From: Bacillus inaquosorum KCTC 13429
GTDB lineage: Bacteria > Bacillota > Bacilli > Bacillales > Bacillaceae
Assembly: GCF_000332645.1 (NCBI RefSeq)
Contig: NZ_AMXN01000001.1
Span: 124,001-188,000, forward strand
Length of the DNA: 64,000 bases
Reading direction: 5' to 3'
A model generated the notes under the pieces. It did not search any database, was not told the DNA's origin, and worked only from the letters and a program-made list of their open reading frames with translations. Position 1 is the stretch's first letter, and every line of letters starts with the position of its first letter. Position numbers and translations under genes: made by a program. Below, in pieces: positions 39,993 to 50,090 of the stretch.

Positions 39993-40862
39993 TTAACGTA
40001 ACAATTGAAGTACGTTTTGAGGCTGTTGGTTCGCTTGAGCAAGCATCGCTTGAGAAGCTTGAGAAAGAATATTGTTCTTTGTGAACTCGCTCATCTCTTT
40101 AGCCATGTCAACGTCACGGATACGAGACTCAGCAGCTGTTAAGTTTTCAGAAGAAGCACCAAGGTTGTTGATTGTGTGCTCTAGACGGTTTTGTACCGCA
40201 CCAAGTTTAGCACGTTGAGCAGATACTTGATTCGTTGCTGCGTCGATAGCTCCAAGTTGATCGTCAAATGAATTAGTTGTGAAATCTGTTACTTTAATAT
40301 CTTTGATTTTAATAGTGTCTGAACCTATGTCAGCAGCTTTCATGCTCTCAATGTTTACACTTAACTGCTGTCCGCCATTCGCTCCAATTTGGAATGTAAG
40401 CTTTTTACCGCTTGCTTCTGAAAAAGAACCGTCTAACAGGTTTTTACCGTTAAATTGCGTACGGTCCGCAATACCTTTACTTCCATCTTGCCCACCGATC
40501 TCTTCAATTAAAGAGTCCATTTCGTCTTGGATCGCTTGAAGGTCAGTAGCATCTTGCGTACCTGTGTTTCCTGCTTGAACAGTAAGTTCACGCATACGTT
40601 GAAGGATCGCATGAGTTTCAGTTAATGCACCCTCAGCTGTTTGGATAAGAGAGATTCCGTCTTGAGAGTTTTTAGAAGCCATTTCAAGACCTCTGATTTG
40701 TCCTCTCATTTTTTCAGAGATCGCAAGACCCGCTGCGTCATCTCCTGCACGGTTAATACGAAGACCTGAAGAAAGTTTCTCCATGTTTTTTGAGCTCGCG
40801 TTGTTGTTTGAAGACAAACGGTTTAGTGTGTTAAGCGCTGCGATATTGTGGTTAATTCTCAT
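39993..40862 (-). CDS. yvzB: Second, full-length flagellin (YvzB locus)
   Basis: 289 aa from ATG 40862 (MRINHNIAALNTLNRL), GGAGG nine bases upstream. Both conserved flagellin ends are complete: D0/D1 at the N-terminus (KLSSGLRINRAGDDAAGLAI) and C-terminus (RIRDVDMAKEMSEFTKNNIL ... NVLQLLR). The central variable part is short (about residues 130-210). So it can in principle form filament. From memory, strain 168 has only a short C-terminal flagellin remnant (yvzB) here, while the main hag gene lies beyond hpf/fliT. A SigD promoter, CsrA-type leader and own terminator suggest an active gene. Confidence 0.93.
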   Translation of the reverse strand: MRINHNIAALNTLNRLSSNNNASSKNMEKLSSGLRINRAGDDAAGLAISEKMRGQIRGLEMASKNSQDGISLIQTAEGALTETHAILQRMRELTVQAGNTGTQDATDLQAIQDEMDSLIEEIGGQDGSKGIADRTQFNGKNLLDGSFSEASGKKLTFQIGANGGQQLSVNIESMKAADIGSDTIKIKDIKVTDFTTNSFDDQLGAIDAATNQVSAQRAKLGAVQNRLEHTINNLGASSENLTAAESRIRDVDMAKEMSEFTKNNILSQASQAMLAQANQQPQNVLQLLR

Positions 40863-41071
40863 GTGTAAAATACCTCCATGTGTATATGTTTTTGAAATCA
40901 AAGACTTCCTTTTCTTTGATTTCTGGCGACTGCGATTCCAGTAAAGCTTCTAACTTATGTAGACCCTGTTATAAGGATACCTTCAAATCCCTTAATAGGG
41001 CTTTTTTGCTCAATATGGAAAACATCATCCGCCCCTCAATTCATATATCGACAGCGCTTTGTAAATGTTTA
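40863..41071 (-). promoter_or_regulatory. SigD promoter and CsrA-like leader of the second flagellin
   Basis: Minus strand: TAAA (41068-41071), 15-bp spacer, GTCGATAT (41045-41052), one mismatch from the SigD consensus TAAA-N15-GCCGATAT. The leader of about 175 nt has a perfect 10-bp stem AAATCAAAGA / TCTTTGATTT (40895-40904 with 40913-40922) with AAAGGAAG in the loop, and ACATGGAGG covering the ribosome site (40873-40881). Two GGA sites, one in a hairpin loop and one on the Shine-Dalgarno, are the layout used by CsrA on hag mRNA. Confidence 0.8.
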
Positions 41072-41151
41072 GGTTTTTTTCCAAAGAAATTTTACCCATT
41101 AAAAATTGAAACGATCACACAAATATTATCTTTTTCCGTTATGCCATAAGA

Positions 41152-41193
41152 AAAGCTTGCCTGCTAAGCCCAAGGATGGACTTGCTGACAAGC
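41152..41193 (-). terminator. uvrA terminator
   Basis: Long imperfect stem AGCTTGTCAGCAAGTCC / GGGCTTAGCAGGCAAGCT ending in TTTTCTT on the minus strand. Confidence 0.75.
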
Positions 41194-41217
41194 TGAACTC
41201 TCTCTAAATAGATGGTT

Positions 41218-44091
41218 TTAAGATGTAGCCGTTTCTTTCGCTTCTAAGAGCGATTTCATGCGTTTTTTGTCACGCTCCATAACAGGCTTCAAATAACGGC
41301 CTGTATACGATTCTTCCACTTCAGTGATTTCCTCAGGCGTTCCCGACGCGACAATGGTTCCGCCTCCGGCTCCGCCTTCTGGCCCCAGATCCACAATATA
41401 ATCTGCCGTCTTAATGATATCTAGATTATGCTCAATGACGAGTACTGTATCTCCATTGTCCACCAAACGCTGAAGCACGACAAGAAGTCTGGCGATATCG
41501 TCGACGTGCAAACCTGTCGTCGGTTCATCTAAAATGTAGAGCGTGCGCCCTGTTGACCGTTTGTGCAGCTCCGATGCGAGCTTCACGCGCTGCGCTTCTC
41601 CGCCCGACAAGGTCGTTGCCGGCTGGCCGAGCGTAATATAACCTAAACCGACATCATAAAGGGTTTGGAGCTTACGCTTGATTTTTGGGATATTTTCAAA
41701 GAAAGAAAGAGCATCTTCAACCGTCATATCAAGCACATCAGAGATGCTTTTTCCTTTGTACGTCACTTCAAGCGTTTCCCGGTTATAGCGTTTGCCGTGG
41801 CACACCTCGCACGGAACGTATACGTCAGGAAGGAAGTGCATTTCAATTTTTATAATCCCGTCTCCGCGGCAGGCTTCACATCGCCCGCCCTTCACGTTAA
41901 AGCTGAAACGGCCTTTTTTATAGCCGCGTACCTTTGCTTCATTTGTCTGTGCAAATACATCACGAATGTCATCAAACACACCGGTGTATGTCGCAGGATT
42001 GGATCTCGGCGTTCTTCCGATTGGCGCCTGGTCAATGTCAATGACTTTGTCTAAATGATCCAAGCCTTTAATTTCTTTGTGGCTGCCGGGCTTCGCTTTC
42101 GCTTTATGAAGCTTTTGCGCCAGCGCCTTGTGCAAAATTTCATTAACGAGGGTACTCTTTCCTGATCCGGAAACCCCTGTAACCGCTGTGAACGTTCCAA
42201 GCGGGAACTTGGCATTTGCTTTTTTCAGGTTGTTTTCTGCAGCGCCTTTAATCTCAATGTAACGGCCGTCCGGCTTTCTTCTTTCAGGAGGCAATGGGAT
42301 GAACTTTTTCCCTGATAAATAGCTGCCCGTTAATGAGTTTGGATCTCCCATCACTTCTTCCGGCGTGCCCGCAGATGTCACCTGTCCGCCGTGAATGCCA
42401 GCTCCGGGCCCAATATCAATTAAATAATCGGCTGCCATCATCGTGTCCTCATCGTGTTCGACAACAATCAGCGTGTTCCCAAGGTCTCTCATGTTTTTCA
42501 GGGCGCTGATCAAGCGGTCGTTATCACGCTGATGCAGGCCGATAGACGGCTCATCTAAAATATAAAGCACACCGGATAAGCGCGAGCCGATTTGCGTCGC
42601 CAGCCTGATGCGCTGCGCCTCTCCCCCGGACAATGTTCCCGCGGCCCTGCTCAGTGTCAGGTAATCAAGGCCGACTTTGTCCAGAAAGCTTAAGCGCTCC
42701 ACAATTTCGCGCAAGATCATATCGGCAATCTTCATATCCTTCTCAGAAAGGGTAAGGCCTTTGAAGAAAGCAAGTGCATTGCCGACAGACAGCTCGGTAA
42801 TTGTTCCGATGTGGCGTCCGTCAATCAGTACAGCAAGCGCCTCTTTCTTTAACCGATAGCCTTTGCACGTAGGACAAGACTTCTGAGACATATACTGCTC
42901 CATTTGTTCACGGATAAAATCAGAGCTTGTCTCCTTATAGCGTCTTTCAATATTGCGCAATACGCCTTCAAATTGAATTTCGCCTTCACGTATTTGCCCA
43001 AAGTCATTTTCATAACGGAAATAAATCAAATCATCTCCGCTGCCGTACAGCACTTTATCCAGCTGATGCTTCGGCAGATCTTTTACAGGCACGTCCATAT
43101 CAATCCCGTAGTGGGTGCAGACCGCCTCAAGCAGCTGCGGATAATATTGTGAGCTGATCGGTGTCCAAGGGGCGACCGCATTCTCCTTCAATGACAAATC
43201 TTGATTGGGGATGACGAGATCCGCATCCACTTCAAGCTTCATTCCGAGACCGTCACACGTCGGACACGCTCCGAATGGGCTGTTGAATGAAAACAGCCGC
43301 GGCTCAAGTTCGCCGATTGAAAATCCGCAGTGCGGGCAGGCATGATGCTCACTGAACATCAACTCTTCCTCACCGATGACATCAATCATGACCCGTCCTT
43401 CACCTAAACGGAGGGCCGTTTCCAATGAATCTGACAGACGGGCTGCCACGCCTTCTTTCACTACAATTCGGTCAATGACAACCTCAATCGAATGCTTTTT
43501 ATTCTTTTCTAATTCAATATCATCAGAAAGCTCAGCCATTTCGCCGTCAATTCTGACTCTGACATAGCCTTGTTTTCTGATCTGTTCAAGCACCTTGACA
43601 TGAGCGCCTTTTCGGCCCGAGACAATCGGAGCCAGTACCTGAAGCTTTGTCCGTTCCGGATATTCCAGAATTCTGTCCACCATTTGCTCGATGGTCTGCG
43701 ATGTAATCTCAATTCCGTGCTCCGGACAATGAGGCTTCCCTACTCTCGCATACAGTAGACGCAGATAATCATAAATCTCAGTTACCGTACCGACAGTAGA
43801 CCTCGGATTGCGGCTCGTTGTTTTCTGATCAATGCTGATGGCGGGAGACAGCCCCTCAATTGCATCAACATCCGGCTTATCCATTTGCCCTAAAAACTGG
43901 CGGGCATAGGCAGACAAAGACTCAACATATCGTCGCTGTCCTTCTGCATATATGGTGTCAAAGGCAAGGGAGGATTTCCCTGATCCGGACAAACCAGTGA
44001 CAACGACAAGCTGATCTCTCGGAATTGTTACATCTATATTTTTCAGGTTATGCGCCCTGGCTCCCTTCACCTCTATCCGATCCATAGCCAT
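41218..44091 (-). CDS. uvrA: UvrA, excinuclease ABC subunit A
   Basis: 957 aa. Two ABC ATPase modules: Walker [14 protein letters not shown] (near 32) and [13 protein letters not shown] (near 640), two signatures [12 protein letters not shown], and zinc fingers (CPHCGFSIG...[14 protein letters not shown]...CEVCHGKR). Damage recognition in nucleotide excision repair with UvrB and UvrC. Starts 7 nt after uvrB, same transcription unit. Confidence 0.98.
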   Translation of the reverse strand: MAMDRIEVKGARAHNLKNIDVTIPRDQLVVVTGLSGSGKSSLAFDTIYAEGQRRYVESLSAYARQFLGQMDKPDVDAIEGLSPAISIDQKTTSRNPRSTVGTVTEIYDYLRLLYARVGKPHCPEHGIEITSQTIEQMVDRILEYPERTKLQVLAPIVSGRKGAHVKVLEQIRKQGYVRVRIDGEMAELSDDIELEKNKKHSIEVVIDRIVVKEGVAARLSDSLETALRLGEGRVMIDVIGEEELMFSEHHACPHCGFSIGELEPRLFSFNSPFGACPTCDGLGMKLEVDADLVIPNQDLSLKENAVAPWTPISSQYYPQLLEAVCTHYGIDMDVPVKDLPKHQLDKVLYGSGDDLIYFRYENDFGQIREGEIQFEGVLRNIERRYKETSSDFIREQMEQYMSQKSCPTCKGYRLKKEALAVLIDGRHIGTITELSVGNALAFFKGLTLSEKDMKIADMILREIVERLSFLDKVGLDYLTLSRAAGTLSGGEAQRIRLATQIGSRLSGVLYILDEPSIGLHQRDNDRLISALKNMRDLGNTLIVVEHDEDTMMAADYLIDIGPGAGIHGGQVTSAGTPEEVMGDPNSLTGSYLSGKKFIPLPPERRKPDGRYIEIKGAAENNLKKANAKFPLGTFTAVTGVSGSGKSTLVNEILHKALAQKLHKAKAKPGSHKEIKGLDHLDKVIDIDQAPIGRTPRSNPATYTGVFDDIRDVFAQTNEAKVRGYKKGRFSFNVKGGRCEACRGDGIIKIEMHFLPDVYVPCEVCHGKRYNRETLEVTYKGKSISDVLDMTVEDALSFFENIPKIKRKLQTLYDVGLGYITLGQPATTLSGGEAQRVKLASELHKRSTGRTLYILDEPTTGLHVDDIARLLVVLQRLVDNGDTVLVIEHNLDIIKTADYIVDLGPEGGAGGGTIVASGTPEEITEVEESYTGRYLKPVMERDKKRMKSLLEAKETATS

Positions 44092-44098
44092 TTGTTCA

Positions 44099-46084
44099 TC
44101 ATCCTTCCGCTTTTAGCTCTAAAAGTAAATCGCGAAGCTCCGCGGCTCTTTCAAAGTCAAGCGCCTTGGCGGCTTCTTTCATTTCGTGCTCCATCTGTTC
44201 AACGACTTTCTGGCGTTCTTTCTTCGTCATTTTCGACAGCTTCGGCGCGGCTTTTGTTTTGTATTCCGCTTTGTCCTCAGCTGCTACTGTGGCACGAATG
44301 ACATCGCGAATTTCTTTATTTATTGTTTTCGGCGTAATGCCGTGCTCTTCATTAAACCGCTCTTGCTGCTCGCGGCGGCGTTTTGTTTCATTAATCGCAA
44401 TTTCCATAGACTTCGTTATTTTATCGGCATACATAATGACGCGGCCTTCAGAGTTCCTTGCTGCCCGTCCGATGGTCTGGATAAGCGAACGCTCCGAACG
44501 AAGGAAGCCTTCCTTATCCGCATCCAAAATCGCAACGAGGGATACTTCGGGTATATCGAGGCCTTCCCTCAGCAGGTTGATGCCGATAAGCACATCATGC
44601 TTGCCGAGGCGCAGGTCGCGGATAATTTCAATCCGTTCAAGCGTCTTAATCTCTGAATGCAGATAGTTTACTTTAATGCCAATTTCCTTTAAATAATCGG
44701 TGAGATCCTCTGACATTTTCTTCGTCAAGGTTGTCACGAGCACCCGTTCATCCCGCTCAATTCTTGCTTGAATTTCGCCGATCAAGTCATCAATCTGGCC
44801 TTCGATCGGGCGCACATCAATAAGCGGGTCAAGAAGCCCCGTCGGACGGATGATCTGTTCGATCATTTCATCCGTATGCTCAATCTCATACGGCCCTGGC
44901 GTTGCTGATACATACACGATATTGTGCATATGCTTTTCAAACTCTTCAAAACGGAGCGGACGGTTATCAAGCGCTGACGGAAGACGGAAGCCGTGATCCA
45001 CGAGCACCTGTTTCCGCGCCTGGTCTCCATTAAACATGCCGCGCACCTGAGGAATCGTCACATGCGACTCATCTACCACGATCATAAAATCGTCTGGGAA
45101 ATAATCGAGAAGCGTATACGGCGTTGAACCCGGAGGCCGAAGCGTCAGATGTCTTGAATAGTTCTCAATGCCGGAGCAGAAACCCATTTCCCGCATCATT
45201 TCAAGGTCATATCTTGTCCGCTGCTCTAAACGCTGCGCTTCAAGCAGCTTGCCGTTTTCATGCATGACCTTCAGCTGCTCCTCAAGCTCCTTCTCGATAT
45301 TTTGAATCGCTTTCTCCATTTTCTCGGCCCGCGTTACGAAGTGGGATGCCGGAAAAATCGCGACATGGTCGCGGTCGCCGAGAATTTCTCCTGTCAGGGC
45401 GTCCACTTCCCGGATCCGTTCAATTTCATCTCCGAAAAACTCAACTCTTACACAGTGTTCATCACGAGATGCCGGGAAGATTTCCACGACATCTCCGCGC
45501 ACACGAAATGTACCGCGCTGAAAGTCGATATCATTGCGGGCATATTGGATGTCTACAAGCTTTCTGAGCAGCTCGTTGCGCTCGATTTCCATTTCAGGCC
45601 GCAGTGACACGACCATTTCCCGGTATTCTTCAGGCGAACCGAGGCCATATATACAAGACACACTCGCGATGATAATGACATCTCTCCGCTCAAACAAAGA
45701 AGATGTAGCGGAGTGTCTCAGTTTATCAATTTCATCATTAATACTTGCGTCTTTCTCTATAAACGTATCCGTTTGAGGCACATACGCCTCCGGCTGATAA
45801 TAATCATAGTAGCTGACAAAATACTCGACAGCGTTGTTCGGAAAAAATTCCTTGAACTCACTGTAAAGCTGTCCGGCGAGGGTTTTGTTATGGGCTATCA
45901 CGAGAGTCGGCTTATTGACTTCTTTAATCAAATTGGACACCGTAAATGTTTTGCCCGTTCCTGTCGCACCCAGCAGAGTCTGATGCTTCTTGCCCTCCTG
46001 AATTCCTTTTACAAGTTTTTCAATGGCTTTCGGCTGATCTCCCTGGGGCTGATATTTCGAGACTAACTCAAAGCGATCTTTCAC
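44099..46084 (-). CDS. uvrB: UvrB, excinuclease ABC subunit B
   Basis: 661 aa. Walker [11 protein letters not shown], beta-hairpin [20 protein letters not shown], helicase motifs [24 protein letters not shown] and [10 protein letters not shown], and the C-terminal UVR motif that binds UvrC ([19 protein letters not shown]). It carries the damage search with UvrA. Preceded by a perfect LexA box. Confidence 0.98.
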   Translation of the reverse strand: MKDRFELVSKYQPQGDQPKAIEKLVKGIQEGKKHQTLLGATGTGKTFTVSNLIKEVNKPTLVIAHNKTLAGQLYSEFKEFFPNNAVEYFVSYYDYYQPEAYVPQTDTFIEKDASINDEIDKLRHSATSSLFERRDVIIIASVSCIYGLGSPEEYREMVVSLRPEMEIERNELLRKLVDIQYARNDIDFQRGTFRVRGDVVEIFPASRDEHCVRVEFFGDEIERIREVDALTGEILGDRDHVAIFPASHFVTRAEKMEKAIQNIEKELEEQLKVMHENGKLLEAQRLEQRTRYDLEMMREMGFCSGIENYSRHLTLRPPGSTPYTLLDYFPDDFMIVVDESHVTIPQVRGMFNGDQARKQVLVDHGFRLPSALDNRPLRFEEFEKHMHNIVYVSATPGPYEIEHTDEMIEQIIRPTGLLDPLIDVRPIEGQIDDLIGEIQARIERDERVLVTTLTKKMSEDLTDYLKEIGIKVNYLHSEIKTLERIEIIRDLRLGKHDVLIGINLLREGLDIPEVSLVAILDADKEGFLRSERSLIQTIGRAARNSEGRVIMYADKITKSMEIAINETKRRREQQERFNEEHGITPKTINKEIRDVIRATVAAEDKAEYKTKAAPKLSKMTKKERQKVVEQMEHEMKEAAKALDFERAAELRDLLLELKAEG

Positions 46085-46161
46085 AAAATAAGCCTCCGTT
46101 TCTTTAACGAAATCTTCCTATAGATATAGTAACACAATGGAATGCAAAATCACTAAAAATA

Positions 46162-46175
46162 CGAACTAAAGTTCG
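46162..46175. promoter_or_regulatory. LexA (DinR) box upstream of uvrB
   Basis: CGAACTAAAGTTCG is a perfect match to the Bacillus SOS consensus CGAAC-N4-GTTCG, 78 bp upstream of uvrB. It implies SOS induction of uvrBA independent of csbA read-through. Confidence 0.95.
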
Positions 46176-46205
46176 GTGGTTTTTTATTTCCAGCTGTTTT
46201 CATGT

Positions 46206-46240
46206 ATAAAAAACCTGCTTTTAAAACGTAAAAGCAGGAA
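46206..46240 (-). terminator. csbA terminator
   Basis: 9-bp stem CCTGCTTTT / AAAAGCAGG followed by a T-run on the minus strand. It lies between csbA and the LexA box, so it would separate csbA from uvrBA unless read through. Confidence 0.85.
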
Positions 46241-46269
46241 TTCAGTCGTTATATTCATTATGTCCGATT

Positions 46270-46503
46270 TTATTCTTCTTTTTTCTCAGCAGCTTTTTTG
46301 GCCATATACAGTCCGCCAGCCACAAGAGATACAACATCCAATCCTACAATAAAATACGTTTCTGTATAGCCTTTCAAATAAGAGGCAAACAGCAATGCAG
46401 CTGTTAGAGCGATCGCCACATAATGATTAAAGGTGACTCTTGTAAAAAGAACAACGAGCATAAAAGGGAAAAACAATGCAAAAACGGCTTTTGTAATCAA
46501 CAA
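46270..46503 (-). CDS. csbA: CsbA, SigB-controlled membrane protein
   Basis: 77 aa, three to four hydrophobic segments covering nearly the whole chain, ending in charged KKAAEKKEE. Known in B. subtilis as a SigB-regulated gene upstream of uvrBA; function unknown. Confidence 0.92.
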   Translation of the reverse strand: MLITKAVFALFFPFMLVVLFTRVTFNHYVAIALTAALLFASYLKGYTETYFIVGLDVVSLVAGGLYMAKKAAEKKEE

Positions 46504-46535
46504 AAACCCTCCTCAAGGATTCTTCATCTGATCTG

Positions 46536-46618
46536 ATTATAGTAAAAAATGAAGAATCGGACAATCGTGCAATCGTTCCCTCTTTCTACACCATACCCTT
46601 TTTCAGCCTAAATCAATC
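46536..46618 (-). promoter_or_regulatory. csbA promoters: SigA (proximal) and SigB (distal)
   Basis: Minus strand. Proximal: TTGTCC (46559-46564), 17 bp, TATAAT (46536-46541). Distal: GATTGA (46613-46618), 14 bp, GGGTAT (46593-46598), a SigB-type pair. The dual control is known for csbA. Confidence 0.8.
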
Positions 46619-46693
46619 ATCATATCTGCACTTTGGTCCCGGCCAAGAGAAACATCAATAGATCTAACAATGATAATTAATAGAATGGAATGA

Positions 46694-46722
46694 TTTACAA
46701 GATAAACAAGCAGAGTTATATT
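46694..46722 (+). promoter_or_regulatory. Promoter of the 46776 secreted-protein gene
   Basis: TTTACA (46694-46699), 17-bp spacer, TATATT (46717-46722), about 54 bp before the start codon. Confidence 0.6.
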
Positions 46723-46775
46723 ATGGTTGTAAGAACTGGTCAGTTTAAAACAAAAATAGACAGGGAGTGACAAAT

Positions 46776-47219
46776 ATGAAGTTCAAGTTCGTTACATATG
46801 TTTCAACAGCAGCTGTACTATCCGGTCTCCTTATGGCAACACAACCCGCTTCTGCAATCACGGGTTTAGCTGATAATAAAAGTTCAGCACTTGAAGTTCT
46901 TCCGGATAATCATTATAGATGGAAGCTCCAGACGGCTGCCGATGAAGATTGGTTCCTTTGGAAAAACAAAACGGCTGACGAGCATGATGTGTCCGCTTCG
47001 TTTACTTCTCCAAGCGGAAAAAACTACGATTTTGAAGTACAATATGTGACCCCCGAGAAGACAATCGTTATCAAGGCTGAAGATCATGGCCAAGGTGGAA
47101 CGGACTCCATTCACCTCACCTCGATTAAGCCCGAAGAAAGTGTGTACATGAGGCTGAAATCCCATGATGGTGACTACAGCACAACAAGCAACTATGATTT
47201 CACTTATTCTATAAAGTAA
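46776..47219 (+). CDS. Small secreted protein, PPC-like beta fold, unknown function
   Basis: 147 aa from ATG 46776 with GGGAGTG upstream. Signal peptide with a hydrophobic core and cleavage after ATQPASA (about residue 28). The mature 119 residues are beta-rich; DEDWFLWKN and the following strands recall bacterial pre-peptidase C-terminal (PPC) domains (DxDWY/F motif), but this is only a resemblance. No catalytic motif. It has its own promoter and terminator between csbA and yvkC. I do not recall a counterpart in strain 168. Confidence 0.8.
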   Translation: MKFKFVTYVSTAAVLSGLLMATQPASAITGLADNKSSALEVLPDNHYRWKLQTAADEDWFLWKNKTADEHDVSASFTSPSGKNYDFEVQYVTPEKTIVIKAEDHGQGGTDSIHLTSIKPEESVYMRLKSHDGDYSTTSNYDFTYSIK

Positions 47220-47240
47220 GAACATATATTAATTTACATG

Positions 47241-47272
47241 AGTGCCGCTGATCCAATCAGCGGCACTTTTTT
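47241..47272 (+). terminator. Terminator of the 46776 gene
   Basis: 12-bp stem AGTGCCGCTGAT / ATCAGCGGCACT followed by TTTTTT. Confidence 0.92.
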
Positions 47273-47433
47273 ATGAATGCATGCCCGCCGCCAGATTAAA
47301 AGAATAAAAGAAAATAGGCATACAGCACCAGTTCAACTGCATTTTTCATGATAATATAACTAACTTAACTATTCATTTAATTTAGGACTTTCTGAGTTTG
47401 ACAGCATTTTCCTGAAAACCTACAATTGAACGA

Positions 47434-47449
47434 TAGTGTTCACTATCAT
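47434..47449. promoter_or_regulatory. Palindromic operator upstream of yvkC
   Basis: GATAGTG-TT-CACTATC, 7-bp arms, 70 bp before yvkC. A fit site for the TetR-family repressor YvkB encoded in the same operon. Confidence 0.65.
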
Positions 47450-47518
47450 TTTTTGAACACAGGCTCCGTCATAAAAAACTAGAGAGAAAACAAAATGAAG
47501 GAAAGAGGGGTTTCAAAT

Positions 47519-50014
47519 ATGTATTCTGTTTTATTTCGCCAAGCAGAAGAGTCCAGCCAGCTGGCTGGAGCAAAAGGCATGAATTTGATCAAACTGACCA
47601 AACACGGTCTTCCTGTTCCGGACGGGTTTATTATTCAGACGAATGCACTCGCCCGTTTTATGGAGGACAACCAGATTCATGATACAAGCGAAAGCATTGA
47701 GAGCGCGATCATCGCCGGAGCATTTTCAGATGAACTGAAACATGAGCTGACAAATTCCTTTTACAAGCTGAGAGAATCATACCGCTCTGTTGCCGTGCGT
47801 TCTTCATCTGCCTCGGAAGATTTAGAAGGCGCTTCATTCGCGGGTCAATATGAAACCTACTTAAATATCAAAACAGAGGAAGAGTTTCTAGCTAAAGTGA
47901 AAGAATGCTGGGCCTCATTTTTCTCAGGCCGAGTCAGCAGCTATAAGAAAAAAATGAACAATCAAATCGCAGAGCCGTTAATGGGGGTTGTCGTTCAAGG
48001 CCTGATCGATTCTGAAGTATCAGGCGTTATTTTCAGCCGCAATCCTGTTACCCATGATGATAGAGAGCTATTAATCAGCGCCAGCTACGGTTTGGGGGAA
48101 GCTGTCGTATCAGGAAGTGTCACCCCAGACACATTTATAGTCAATAAATCTTCGTTTGAGATTCAGAAAGAAATAGGCGCAAAGGAAATTTACATGGAGT
48201 CTGCGGCAGAAGGAATTGCTGAAAAAGAAACGAGCGAAGACATGCGCAGCCGTTTTTGCCTTACAGATGAACAAGTGATTGAACTGACTGAAATCACGAA
48301 AAAAACCGAGGACCTGTACGGATATCCAGTGGATGTAGAATTCGGAATCGCTGATCATCAAGTATACCTTCTGCAGGCCCGCCCAATTACAACCATTGAA
48401 TTGGACAAAAAAGCGGCAGAAGAAGAACGCAGCTTCATGATTACAGACGCTGATATGAATGATTTCTGGCTCAACATGGAATCAAATATTGAAGGTCCGG
48501 TGAGTCCGTTATTTTCTTCGTTCATCGTACCGGCACTGGAATACGGCTTGAAGAAAAGCATGCAAAAGTTCCCGATTGGCGTAGTTGTTGACGAAGTAAA
48601 ACTTTATCGCGGGCACATTTATTCCAAAAACCAAGGCGGACAACAGCCACCTTCTGAAGACTGCGGCAAAGAGCTTTTTCCGATATTATCGGAGCGTATG
48701 TATGACATCATCAATCACACATACCTCCCGTTTTACAGGAAGCTGGATCAGCTCGCACAAACTGAGCATACCGCAGAAAGCGCACTGGATGCTTTTCAAA
48801 AATTAAAAGCCTTTTATCTCACGGCTTATGAGGAGCACTTCAATATCGTTTTCCCGCAAATCCTTCTAACAAACAAACTGCAAGCGATGTATCAGCATAT
48901 TCAAGGAGAGTCCGAAAACGCTCATTTTTACGAGATGCTAACAGGAAAAATGAACAAATCACTGGAAACAGACCGCTGCCTGTGGCTATTTTCCGTTGAA
49001 GTTCGGGAAAACCCGAATCTGCTGGCGATTTTTGAAAACAACAAGCCGGAACAGCTGCAGGAGAAATTGGAACAAACAGATGTGGGCAGACACTTCCTGA
49101 AGAACATTCATGAATTTTTACAGGAATACGGGTGGAGATCTGTTAAGAGCCATGACCTGATTGAACAGATCTGGGCAGAAAATCCGTATTTTGCACTGGC
49201 CAATATTCAAAATTATGTCCGCAATGGCTATCATTTTGACAACGAATTTCAGAAAACGAGAGAAAAACGAGAGAAATTATACAATGAGTTCTTGGAAAAC
49301 ATAGAAGATCCCGCTTTGCGTAAAGAATTTGACCGTTACTATCAGTGGACGCTGAGCGCTGCAAATATAAAGGATGATCACCACTTTTATATTGACGCCA
49401 TGCTGGATGCCAAGGCAAGAATCTTTCTGCTGAAGGTAGGTGAACTTCTGGCGGACAGCGGTGTCATTCAGGATCGTGAAGACCTTTGGTTCTTATATGA
49501 TGATGAAGTGGAAGACGCGCTTCTTCACCCTGTATCCCTGCAAAAAAAGGCTGAAAAACGCAGACAGGTCTTTCACGAATATGAGCTGGCCCAAGCCCCT
49601 GCCTATCTCGGCACTCCGACAAAAGAACAGCTCAAAGCTGCTGAAGAAATTGTCGGCGCTGTCATAGAGGATGAAAAAAACACGGAGAATCATATTTTTG
49701 GCATTGCGGCATCAAGCGGCATTGCAACAGGTCCGGTTAAAATCATTCGGGACGCCAGTGAATTTTCTCAATTCGCGCCTGGGAATGTCCTCGTTTGCAA
49801 AATGACCACTCCGCTATGGACCAGCCTGTTTCAAGACGCCAAAGCGATTATTACAGATACGGGCGGCATTTTGTCTCACGCTGCGATTATTGCTCGCGAA
49901 TATGGCATTCCCGCCGTTCTCGGCACACGCACAGCAACAGAAAGACTTCAGGACGGAGACATCATCACTGTTGACGGAAGCAGCGGCAAAATCACAGTTG
50001 TCAGCCGGGCCTGA
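47519..50014 (+). CDS. yvkC: YvkC, rifampicin phosphotransferase-like (PEP-synthase family)
   Basis: 831 aa from ATG 47519, eight bases after AGAGGGG. N-terminal ATP-grasp domain (GAKGMNLIKL, VRSSSASEDLEGASFAGQ) about 1-310; central domain about 311-730; C-terminal swivelling His domain with TDTGGILSHAAIIARE, phospho-His near residue 787. This order is that of rifampin phosphotransferases, which inactivate rifamycins; PEP synthase is longer and has a different third domain. Operon with a TetR repressor and MFS exporter supports a drug-resistance role, but the substrate is inferred. Confidence 0.85.
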   Translation: MYSVLFRQAEESSQLAGAKGMNLIKLTKHGLPVPDGFIIQTNALARFMEDNQIHDTSESIESAIIAGAFSDELKHELTNSFYKLRESYRSVAVRSSSASEDLEGASFAGQYETYLNIKTEEEFLAKVKECWASFFSGRVSSYKKKMNNQIAEPLMGVVVQGLIDSEVSGVIFSRNPVTHDDRELLISASYGLGEAVVSGSVTPDTFIVNKSSFEIQKEIGAKEIYMESAAEGIAEKETSEDMRSRFCLTDEQVIELTEITKKTEDLYGYPVDVEFGIADHQVYLLQARPITTIELDKKAAEEERSFMITDADMNDFWLNMESNIEGPVSPLFSSFIVPALEYGLKKSMQKFPIGVVVDEVKLYRGHIYSKNQGGQQPPSEDCGKELFPILSERMYDIINHTYLPFYRKLDQLAQTEHTAESALDAFQKLKAFYLTAYEEHFNIVFPQILLTNKLQAMYQHIQGESENAHFYEMLTGKMNKSLETDRCLWLFSVEVRENPNLLAIFENNKPEQLQEKLEQTDVGRHFLKNIHEFLQEYGWRSVKSHDLIEQIWAENPYFALANIQNYVRNGYHFDNEFQKTREKREKLYNEFLENIEDPALRKEFDRYYQWTLSAANIKDDHHFYIDAMLDAKARIFLLKVGELLADSGVIQDREDLWFLYDDEVEDALLHPVSLQKKAEKRRQVFHEYELAQAPAYLGTPTKEQLKAAEEIVGAVIEDEKNTENHIFGIAASSGIATGPVKIIRDASEFSQFAPGNVLVCKMTTPLWTSLFQDAKAIITDTGGILSHAAIIAREYGIPAVLGTRTATERLQDGDIITVDGSSGKITVVSRA

Positions 50015-50090
50015 TGCGTCCTGCCTCTTTCTTATACAAGCGGGGCAGGTGTATACTTGTCCTGCCAGTATATTCGTGAGGTGAAACGTA

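Noticed and set aside
39993..40862. Second flagellin as a pseudogene
   Set aside because: No stop or shift; both conserved ends, promoter and terminator are present.
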